Of a stretch of DNA of 6,245 nucleotides, positions 1 to 5,073 are shown piece by piece. A program made the translations under genes and the position numbers. The stretch's first letter is position 1, and each line of letters begins with the position of its first letter. The notes beneath the pieces were generated by a model. The model was given only the letters and a program-made list of their open reading frames with translations, did not search any database and was not told the DNA's origin. This DNA is from Candidatus Omnitrophota bacterium (GTDB taxonomy: Bacteria > Omnitrophota > Gorgyraeia > Gygaellales > Profunditerraquicolaceae): assembly GCA_023228185.1 (NCBI GenBank), contig JALOBQ010000060.1, positions 1 to 6,245 on the forward strand, given 5' to 3'.

Positions 1-42
1 AGGTTATCAAAAGTATTGTAAGTGGAAAGAGGAGAAATAGCC

Positions 43-117
43 GGGCGGATGGCGGAATTGGCATACGCGATAGCCTTAGGAGCTATTGGGGTAACCAATA
101 TAAGGTTCTCCCGCTCC
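43..117 (+). pseudogene. degraded tRNA-Leu(UAG) copy lacking a proper T arm
   Basis: Bases 50-91 are identical to bases 177-218 of the intact tRNA-Leu downstream, and the match resumes for four bases (93-96) after one mismatch. The D stem (52-54 with 66-68), the anticodon stem (70-74 with 82-86) and the UAG anticodon (77-79) are all kept. The 3' part is broken. A short variable stem can form (87-89 with 95-97), but only the GGTTC start of a T arm remains (104-108), followed directly by a possible acceptor strand. The 5' strand GGGCGGA (43-49) can pair with 109-117 only if two bases bulge out. About a dozen bases of the T stem-loop are missing, so a working tRNA is unlikely. It may be a remnant of a duplication. 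The exact 5' and 3' ends are inferred from the fold. Confidence 0.7.
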
Positions 118-129
118 TAATTTAATGAT

Positions 130-149
130 ACAAGCGGGATCCCGCTTGT
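130..149. repeat. perfect 20-bp palindrome
   Basis: The segment reads identically on both strands, centred on GATC at 138-141. As RNA it would form an 8-bp stem (ACAAGCGG with CCGCTTGT) closed by a GATC loop. The downstream bases are not a clean T run, so it is not a convincing intrinsic terminator. The 7-mer TCCCGCT in its right arm also occurs at 109-115, at the end of the broken tRNA copy, and could pair with 133-139 instead. It may be a protein-binding site, a dispersed hairpin repeat or an RNA-processing signal. The sequence alone does not decide. Confidence 0.75.
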
Positions 150-169
150 TAAGTGTGGATTTGATTTTC

Positions 170-251
170 GCGGACGTGGCGGAATTGGCATACGCGATAG
201 CCTTAGGAGCTATTGGGGCAACCCTTGGGGGTTCAAATCCCTTCGTCCGCA
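170..251 (+). tRNA. tRNA-Leu (anticodon UAG)
   Basis: This is a complete class II tRNA cloverleaf. The acceptor stem is 170-176 with 244-250. The D stem is 179-181 with 193-195, with GG in the loop. The anticodon stem is 197-201 with 209-213 and encloses a 7-base loop with TAG at 204-206. The long variable arm (214-226) forms GGG/CCC around a GCAA tetraloop. The T stem is 227-231 with 239-243 around TTCAAAT. The discriminator base is A (251), as expected for leucine tRNAs. CCA is not encoded and would be added after transcription. The T stem has two G-U pairs but is otherwise regular. It decodes CUA and related CUN leucine codons. Confidence 0.97.
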
Positions 252-333
252 TTATTGATTATGTGGAGAAGAAAATAGCTTTGCGGGAAAATCCTCTTCC
301 GCCCATTGTTCTGTTTAAAAAAACTTGCGGTTT

Positions 334-368
334 TAGGTTCTAGGTGATAGGTGCTAGGTTCTGGGCTT
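334..368 (+). repeat. degenerate heptamer array, TAGGTNN units (left arm)
   Basis: Four consecutive 7-nt units begin at 334, 341, 348 and 355. Each starts TAGGT followed by two variable bases (TC, GA, GC, TC), and a weaker fifth unit starts at 362. The period is exactly seven with no indels. The 12-bp core TAGGTGATAGGT (341-352) is the exact reverse complement of two sites in the right array, at 396-407 and 417-428. The segment is non-coding and lies between two tRNA genes. Confidence 0.8.
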
Positions 369-396
369 GAGTGAACTTGAATCTATCCAACATAAA
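367..396 (+). promoter_or_regulatory. weak candidate sigma70-like promoter for tRNA-Gly and perhaps the operon
   Basis: A possible -35 box TTGAGT (367-372) and -10 box CATAAA (391-396) are separated by 18 bp, each matching four of six consensus bases. Transcription would start near 403, about 30 bp before tRNA-Gly. It lies in the spacer between the two inverted heptamer arrays, so a hairpin there could interfere with it. No better promoter was seen between 252 and 537. This is a weak match and may be chance. Confidence 0.22.
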
Positions 397-428
397 CCTA
401 TCACCTAACACCGACAACCTATCACCTA
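394..428 (+). repeat. degenerate heptamer array, NNACCTA units (right arm, inverted)
   Basis: Five consecutive 7-nt units start at 394, 401, 408, 415 and 422. Each has the form NNACCTA except the third, which ends ACCGA. This is the reverse complement of the TAGGTNN unit in the left array. The core ACCTATCACCTA occurs twice (396-407 and 417-428), and each copy pairs perfectly with 341-352, so two mutually exclusive hairpins are possible. The array ends three bases before the 5' end of tRNA-Gly. Confidence 0.8.
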
Positions 429-431
429 ATT

Positions 432-504
432 GCGGGAGTGGCTCAGTTGGTAGAGCGCGACCTTGCCAAGGTCGATGTCGCGGGTTCGAACCCCGTCTCC
501 CGCT
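432..504 (+). tRNA. tRNA-Gly (anticodon GCC)
   Basis: The cloverleaf is regular. The acceptor stem GCGGGAG (432-438) pairs with CTCCCGC (497-503). The D stem is 441-444 with 453-456. The anticodon stem is 458-462 with 470-474, with loop TTGCCAA and anticodon GCC at 465-467. The T stem is 480-484 with 492-496 around TTCGAAC. The discriminator is T (504), typical of bacterial glycine tRNAs. CCA is not encoded. It decodes GGC and GGU. It ends only 33 bp before the start of the PTS EIIA gene on the same strand, with no terminator between them. Confidence 0.98.
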
Positions 505-525
505 TAAATTACAACATCCATTGAA

Positions 526-530
526 AGGAG
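526..530 (+). promoter_or_regulatory. Shine-Dalgarno site of the EIIA gene
   Basis: AGGAG lies 7 bases before the ATG at 538, an ideal distance. The next in-frame ATG (547, residue 4) would be 16 bases away. This supports 538 as the start. Confidence 0.8.
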
Positions 531-537
531 AATCACG

Positions 538-1008
538 ATGCAGATTATGGAATTTCTCTCTAAGAAAGCGATTCTTACCGATATCAAATCTACTAAGAAA
601 GAAGATGTGATCAAAGAGTTGGTAGATTTACTTATCGAATCTGGCGATATTGAAAAGCGTAACCGCGCAAAGCTGATTGAATCTCTTATGGCCAGAGAAG
701 CGCTTGGTTCCACTGCTATCGGCCAGGGCATCGCTATACCGCACGCTAAATCCGATTGCGTCGATAAATTAGTAGCCGCGTTTGGCCTCTCTAAAAGAGG
801 TGTTGATTTTGATTCCCTAGATGGGGAGTTAGCCTACATATTTTTTCTTCTTGTCGCTCCCCGGGATTCTGCCGGCCCGCACCTTAAGGCGTTAGCCAGA
901 ATATCTCGTCTGCTCAAGGATAAATATTTTCGCGACACACTGCGCACATGTCTTGATGATAAATCCGTGATCAAGATTATCACGCAGGAAGACGATAAGA
1001 AAATTTAA
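538..1008 (+). CDS. PTS EIIA domain protein, PtsN-like (fructose/nitrogen family)
   Basis: This 156-aa protein is a single EIIA domain of the fructose/mannitol/Ntr type, close in length to E. coli PtsN (about 163 aa). The phosphorylation motif GIAIPHAK places the active histidine at residue 69. The second conserved histidine of the family is His115 in GPHLKALARISRLL. The protein is cytoplasmic, with no membrane segment and no fused EIIB, EIIC or HPr domain. Family knowledge predicts that it receives phosphate from His-phosphorylated HPr. A stand-alone domain with no permease nearby suggests regulation rather than sugar uptake. It is the first gene of the cluster and has a strong ribosome site. 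The partner it controls cannot be read from the sequence. EIIA of a fructose-type permease encoded elsewhere remains possible. Confidence 0.93.
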   Translation: MQIMEFLSKKAILTDIKSTKKEDVIKELVDLLIESGDIEKRNRAKLIESLMAREALGSTAIGQGIAIPHAKSDCVDKLVAAFGLSKRGVDFDSLDGELAYIFFLLVAPRDSAGPHLKALARISRLLKDKYFRDTLRTCLDDKSVIKIITQEDDKKI

Positions 1009-1048
1009 TCCCGAGCTTTGTTTTTTTTAACACAAATAATTTTATACA
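1009..1048 (+). other. 40-bp AT-rich gap before yvcK, with a T tract and no ribosome site
   Basis: The gap carries a T-rich tract (1017-1028, broken by one G). No GC-rich hairpin precedes it, so it does not look like a terminator. An in-frame TAA at 1037-1039 fixes the ATG at 1049 as the earliest yvcK start. No AGGAG-like motif precedes that ATG. Confidence 0.6.
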
Positions 1049-2290
1049 ATGCGAGCCGAAAACCCAGGTATTTTAAAATGGTTTTATCCCGGAATTGGTA
1101 TTAAACGTTGGATTGGTTTAAGCACTTTCGGCGTTTTATTGCTCATCCTGGGCACGGCTAATTTGCGCAGCGAAGAGTTTTGGGTAATTCAGGTTTTAGA
1201 CGCGATTGTGGTAATTTCAGGCATTATCATCCTGATTTTAGGCATCAAGCGGATGATGCGTTCTTTCATAGCGGTATTTGTTCCAGCTTCCAAAGATTCC
1301 GGGTTAGTGGACCTGTTGTATCAGAAAAAGCAGTTGAGCCGCGGCCCGCGCATTGCCGCGGTAGGCGGGGGAACAGGTTTATCAGTGCTGCTTTCCGGTT
1401 TAAAAGAACATTCTTCGAATATTTCAGCTGTTGTTACTGTGGCTGATAACGGCGGTTCTTCCGGCAAGTTGCGCCAGCAGTTTGATGTTTTACCTCCCGG
1501 GGATATCCGTAACTGCCTGGTTGCTTTGGCTGACGCGCCGGCATTGATGCGGGATTTATTTCAGTTTCGTTTTGATAAGAATTCGGAATTTTCCGGCCAT
1601 AGCTTCGGCAATCTTTTTATCACGGTAATGACCCGTTTAACCGGTGATTTTGAAAAAGCGATCAAAGAAACAAGCAAAGTCCTTGCTTTGCGCGGGCAAG
1701 TGATCCCATCTACGCTGGATAATGTTAATCTGGTGGCTTTTTATAAAGATGGGTCAAGTGTGATTGGCGAAGACAAAATCCCCAAAGCGCTTAAGCAGAT
1801 CAATAAAGTTGCTTTGGTTCCTGAACATTCTCTTGCTACGCCGGACGCGTTAAAAGCTTTACGTGAAGCGCAAATTATTATTTTAGGGCCGGGTTCTTTG
1901 TATACCAGTATTATTCCGAATCTTTTAGTGCGCGATATCGCCAGCGCGATAGCGGCATCACAGGCAATCAAAGTTTACGTCTGCAATGTGATGACCCAAC
2001 CTGGCGAAACGGATTCTTTAAGCGTGGCTGACCATATCAGCGCGATAGTCAACCACAGCTGCGCGCGTATTCTGGATTATTGCATTGTGAATACCGGAGA
2101 AGTACCGCAGGATATTATGGCTCGTTACGCTAAGCAGAATTCTTACCGCGTTGTTTGCGACCGTAAAAAGATTGAACAGATGGGTTACCGAGTAATTGAA
2201 GAAGATTTTGTTTCTATCCAGGATGGAGTGATCAGGCACGATCCGGCGATGTTATCGCGGATTATTATGGGTTTTATCGAGGAAATTTAA
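1049..2290 (+). CDS. yvcK: YvcK/CofD-like gluconeogenesis factor with N-terminal membrane anchor
   Basis: This 413-aa protein has two parts. Residues about 21-39 and 44-66 are hydrophobic and likely form a membrane hairpin, followed by a basic stretch (KRMMR, 67-71). The YvcK domain fills about 100 to the end. Its hallmarks are GGGTGLS (106-112), TVADNGGSSGKLR (130-142), PPGDIRN (149-155), a GPGSLYTSIIPN segment and NVMTQPGETDSLSVADH. Homologues bind UDP-GlcNAc and are needed for growth on gluconeogenic carbon sources and for normal cell-wall synthesis. B. subtilis YvcK is soluble (about 317 aa), so the anchor is extra. The start is constrained: an in-frame stop lies four codons upstream and no other ATG or GTG occurs before the first hydrophobic segment. 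There is no visible ribosome site. The HPr gene follows after 22 bp, recalling the yvcK-crh neighbourhood of Bacillus. Confidence 0.93.
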   Translation: MRAENPGILKWFYPGIGIKRWIGLSTFGVLLLILGTANLRSEEFWVIQVLDAIVVISGIIILILGIKRMMRSFIAVFVPASKDSGLVDLLYQKKQLSRGPRIAAVGGGTGLSVLLSGLKEHSSNISAVVTVADNGGSSGKLRQQFDVLPPGDIRNCLVALADAPALMRDLFQFRFDKNSEFSGHSFGNLFITVMTRLTGDFEKAIKETSKVLALRGQVIPSTLDNVNLVAFYKDGSSVIGEDKIPKALKQINKVALVPEHSLATPDALKALREAQIIILGPGSLYTSIIPNLLVRDIASAIAASQAIKVYVCNVMTQPGETDSLSVADHISAIVNHSCARILDYCIVNTGEVPQDIMARYAKQNSYRVVCDRKKIEQMGYRVIEEDFVSIQDGVIRHDPAMLSRIIMGFIEEI

Positions 2291-2312
2291 AAGTAAACGT
2301 GGCAATTTAAAA

Positions 2313-2582
2313 ATGGCGATTATTAAAAAAGAATTAATTGTTAAAAATAAACAAGGTTTGCATGCCCGGCCTGCCGCGCTATTCGTGCAGGTAGCTAATA
2401 AGTTTAACGCTTATATTACCGTTAAACGTGACAGCGAAGAGGTAAACGGCAAATCTATTATGGGTATACTTATGCTGGGCGCGGAAAAAGGAAGCGTGAT
2501 CATCGTTGAGGCAAATGGCGAAGACGCCGAAGCCGCGCTAGTTGAATTAGAAAAGGTAATCAGCAGCGAGGAAGAATTATGA
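2313..2582 (+). CDS. ptsH: phosphocarrier protein HPr
   Basis: This 89-aa protein matches HPr in length and layout. The active-site motif GLHARPAA places the phosphorylated histidine at residue 17 (His15 in E. coli). The segment NGKSIMGILMLGAEKG contains Ser48, equivalent to the Ser46 phosphorylated by HPr kinase/phosphorylase in other bacteria. Because the histidine is present, it is a true phosphocarrier and not a Crh-type regulator. It carries phosphate from enzyme I to EIIA proteins in the cytoplasm. The serine region suggests a second, regulatory phosphorylation, but no HPr kinase gene is in this window. No clear ribosome site precedes the ATG. Its stop overlaps the enzyme I start by four bases (ATGA), which points to translational coupling of the two partners. 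Confidence 0.97.
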   Translation: MAIIKKELIVKNKQGLHARPAALFVQVANKFNAYITVKRDSEEVNGKSIMGILMLGAEKGSVIIVEANGEDAEAALVELEKVISSEEEL

Positions 2583-4309
2583 TTCAATTAAAGGGTATTG
2601 CCGCCGCCAGCGGTATCAGTATCGGGCCGGTATATAAATTTGGTAAAGAAGAATTTACCATCATTAAGGAAGCTGTTGCCTGGGAGAATATCCCGGCTCA
2701 GATCCAACTTTTTGAAGAAGCCTTAATTAAAACCCGCCGCGAAATTATTGAACTGCAAAAAAGGATTAGTTCTGATATGGGCCAGGATGAGGCCCAGATT
2801 TTTGACGCGCACCTTCTTGTTCTTGAAGACCGCATGCTTATCGAGGAGGTTATCTCGCGGCTGAAGAAAGAGCAGTTAAATGTCGCCTATATCTTCTCGG
2901 AAGTTCTCAAGAAATATATCAGTGTTTTTTCCAAGATAGAAGATGAATATTTAAAAGAACGCACCGCCGATATTAATGATGTCGGCAAGCGTATCTTGCG
3001 CCACCTTTTAGGCAAGGAAAGGCAAAGTTTAAGCGAGCTTAAAGAGCGGGCGATTGTCGTCGCGCATGACCTTTCGCCATCGGACACAGCGGCAATGCAC
3101 CGGCAGAACGTCGCCGGTTTTGTTACGGATATCGGCGGAAAGACTTCGCATACCGCGATTATGGCTAAATCTTTGGAAATTCCCGCTGTTGTCGGCGTGG
3201 AAGGGTTCACTTTACGGGTTAAGGTCGGGGATATTTTAATTGTTGACGGCAACACCGGCACGGTAATTATTGACCCGGATGAGCAAACTTTAAGCAATTA
3301 TCAGGAAGAGCTGGAAAAATTAAAGGGTATCGCGGCAAGGTTTATTTCTGTTAAAGACCTGCCTGCTGTCAGTAAAGACGGTAAAACAATAGGTATCAAC
3401 GCGAATATTGAATTTCCCGACGAGGTGCTTTCTGCTAAACTGCATGGTTCAGAGGGGATTGGTTTATACCGCACGGAATTTTTCTATATGAACCGTAAGG
3501 ATTTACCCACGGAAGAGGATCATTACCAGGCGTATAAATATGTAGCCGAAGAGATGAGCCCGCGGGAAGTGGTTATCCGCACCTTGGATCTGGGTGGCGA
3601 TAAATTTCTTTCACAGTTAGAGATGCCGCATGAAATGCAATCGTTTTTAGGCTGGAGGGCGATTCGTTTCTGCCTGGCGCGGCCGGATATTTTCAGGTTG
3701 CAGTTGCGCGCGATCCTGCGGGCTTCCGTGCATGGTAACTTAAAATTAATGTATCCGATGATTTCCGGTATCGAAGAGTTACGCCAGGCAAACAGTATCC
3801 TGCAGGATGCTAAGAATGAATTAAAAGTTAAGGGCGTAGCCTATAATGATAAAATCAAGATTGGTGTAATGATTGAAGTGCCTTCGGCGGCAATGACCGC
3901 AGATATTTTAGCCAAAGAAGCGGATTTCTTCAGTATTGGGACTAATGATTTGATCCAATATTCTTTGGCTGTTGACCGGGGCAATGAAAAAGTGGCGTAT
4001 CTTTATGAACCGGCGCATCCGGCTGTATTAAGATTAATCAAGAATGTAATTGATTCGGCGCATCAAGCCGGGATCAAAGTAGCGATGTGCGGGGAAATGG
4101 CCGGTGAACCGGGCCTGGCGCTTATTCTTTTGGGCCTGGGGTTGGATGAGTTCAGTATTCCGCCGCAAGTTATCCCGGAATTAAAATACATTGTCCGGGC
4201 AATAAATATTAAAGCAGTCCAGGTTATCGCTAAGCAGGCGCTTTTGTTCTCCACGGGCAAAGAAGTGGAGAGTTTTGTGCAGGAAAAATTAAAGGAGATT
4301 TTAAAATAG
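2579..4309 (+). CDS. ptsI: PTS enzyme I (phosphoenolpyruvate-protein phosphotransferase)
   Basis: This 576-aa protein has the usual length for enzyme I. It transfers phosphate from PEP to its own histidine and then to HPr. The N-terminal HPr-binding and swivelling domain ends with GGKTSHTAIMA, giving active His191. The C-terminal PEP-binding barrel shows EGIGLYRTEFFYM (Arg298), MIEVPSA (Glu433, metal binding), SIGTNDLIQY (Asp457), Arg467 and MCGEMAG with catalytic Cys504. All expected catalytic residues are present. There is no N-terminal GAF domain, so it is PtsI-type rather than the PtsP form typical of the nitrogen PTS. GAGGA at 2568-2572 lies 6 bases before the ATG, inside the end of the HPr gene. 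The overlap with HPr is four bases, and the next gene starts one base after the stop. Confidence 0.98.
   Translation: MIQLKGIAAASGISIGPVYKFGKEEFTIIKEAVAWENIPAQIQLFEEALIKTRREIIELQKRISSDMGQDEAQIFDAHLLVLEDRMLIEEVISRLKKEQLNVAYIFSEVLKKYISVFSKIEDEYLKERTADINDVGKRILRHLLGKERQSLSELKERAIVVAHDLSPSDTAAMHRQNVAGFVTDIGGKTSHTAIMAKSLEIPAVVGVEGFTLRVKVGDILIVDGNTGTVIIDPDEQTLSNYQEELEKLKGIAARFISVKDLPAVSKDGKTIGINANIEFPDEVLSAKLHGSEGIGLYRTEFFYMNRKDLPTEEDHYQAYKYVAEEMSPREVVIRTLDLGGDKFLSQLEMPHEMQSFLGWRAIRFCLARPDIFRLQLRAILRASVHGNLKLMYPMISGIEELRQANSILQDAKNELKVKGVAYNDKIKIGVMIEVPSAAMTADILAKEADFFSIGTNDLIQYSLAVDRGNEKVAYLYEPAHPAVLRLIKNVIDSAHQAGIKVAMCGEMAGEPGLALILLGLGLDEFSIPPQVIPELKYIVRAINIKAVQVIAKQALLFSTGKEVESFVQEKLKEILK
4291..4297 (+). 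promoter_or_regulatory. ribosome site for the nucleotidyltransferase, inside the enzyme I gene
   Basis: AAAGGAG is the strongest Shine-Dalgarno match upstream of the ATG at 4311, but its spacing of 13 bases is longer than optimal. The enzyme I stop (4307-4309) falls between them, so translation may depend on ribosomes finishing enzyme I. Confidence 0.5.
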
Positions 4310-4310
4310 G

Positions 4311-5057
4311 ATGAAGGCTTTAATTCTTGCCGCCGGTTATGCCACGCGGCTGTATCCGTTAACTCGAGAATATCCTAAACCTCTGTTAGAGGTGAATAAG
4401 AAGCCGATTATCGATTATATTATTAAAAAGCTTAATACTGTAAAACAGATAGACGAAATAATCGTAGTTACCAATAATCGGTTTTTTGCTAATTTTGTCG
4501 AATGGTCCAAAACAGCCAAAACTAAAAAGAAACTTACTTTAGTTAATGATTTGACCAAAGATAATCAGTCGCGTTTAGGGGCGCTTGGCGACATAAATTT
4601 TATTGTTTCCAAAAAACGTTTTACCGAAGACCTTTTGGTTATCGGAGGGGACAATTTGTTTAGCCAGGGCCTAAAAGGTTTCCTGGATTTTTCTTTGAAG
4701 AAGTATCCGGCTCCTGCGGTTGGCCTTTATAAACTTAAAAATAAAGCTGATGCTTCTCGTTATGGAGTAGTAAAATTAGAGCGTAACGGTTTGATCAGCG
4801 AATTTGCGGAAAAGCCGGATAAACCGGCGTCTAACCTTGTGGCGATGTGTTTATATTTCATCCCGCGGGATTCTTTAGGTTTGGTCAAACAATATATGTG
4901 CTCTACGCGTAAGCAGAATGACGCTACAGGAGGTTATATTTCTTGGCTTAAAGATAAAGTGCAAGTTTATGGCTTTGTTTTTAGCGGTAAATGGTTTGAT
5001 ATCGGTGATCATAAATATTTGAATGCGGCCAACAAGAGTTTGGCGAGAAAAAACTAA
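4311..5057 (+). CDS. sugar-1-phosphate nucleotidyltransferase family protein
   Basis: This 248-aa protein consists of a single nucleotidyltransferase domain of the RmlA/GlmU-like superfamily. The nucleotide-binding signature is LAAGYATRLYPLT (6-18), a GYATR variant of the usual GxGTR loop, followed by PKPLLEV (22-28). GGDN (112-115) supplies the predicted metal-binding Asp114. EKP (167-169) and GKWFDIGDHKYL (226-237) match the sugar-binding half of the family. Such enzymes join an NTP and a sugar-1-phosphate into an NDP-sugar and pyrophosphate for envelope polysaccharide or glycan synthesis. There is no C-terminal left-handed beta-helix, so it is not a bifunctional GlmU. Sugar and nucleotide specificity cannot be read from the sequence. 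It starts one base after enzyme I and is very likely co-translated. Confidence 0.88.
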   Translation: MKALILAAGYATRLYPLTREYPKPLLEVNKKPIIDYIIKKLNTVKQIDEIIVVTNNRFFANFVEWSKTAKTKKKLTLVNDLTKDNQSRLGALGDINFIVSKKRFTEDLLVIGGDNLFSQGLKGFLDFSLKKYPAPAVGLYKLKNKADASRYGVVKLERNGLISEFAEKPDKPASNLVAMCLYFIPRDSLGLVKQYMCSTRKQNDATGGYISWLKDKVQVYGFVFSGKWFDIGDHKYLNAANKSLARKN

Positions 5058-5073
5058 AGAAAGGGAAAAAGAA

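Noticed and set aside
50..223. attL/attR pair of an integrated element at tRNA-Leu
   Set aside because: The two matching segments lie only 127 bp apart with no integrase or cargo between them, and the shared block does not reach the tRNA 3' end as expected for a typical tRNA attachment site.
283..302. Possible terminator hairpin after tRNA-Leu (GCGGGA with TTCCGC)
   Set aside because: The stem is only 6 bp with a G-U pair and an 8-base loop, and no T run follows.
125..343. A 72-codon open frame on the plus strand
   Set aside because: It runs straight through tRNA-Leu and into the heptamer array, has no ribosome site, and its translation resembles no protein family.
371..610. A 79-codon open frame on the plus strand
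   Set aside because: It crosses the right heptamer array and the whole tRNA-Gly gene and overlaps the EIIA start in another frame, so it is a chance frame.
1009..1030. Possible intrinsic terminator at the T tract before yvcK
   Set aside because: No GC-rich stem-loop precedes the T-rich stretch, and the genes on both sides look like parts of one operon.
2887..3297. A 136-codon open frame on the minus strand inside the enzyme I gene
   Set aside because: It is antisense to a strongly conserved region containing His191 and has no recognisable domain. The other minus-strand frames (for example 5173-5502 opposite metK) are rejected for the same reason.
5058..5073. SAM riboswitch upstream of metK
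   Set aside because: The gap is 16 bp and the upstream sequence codes for the conserved end of the nucleotidyltransferase, so there is no room for an aptamer.
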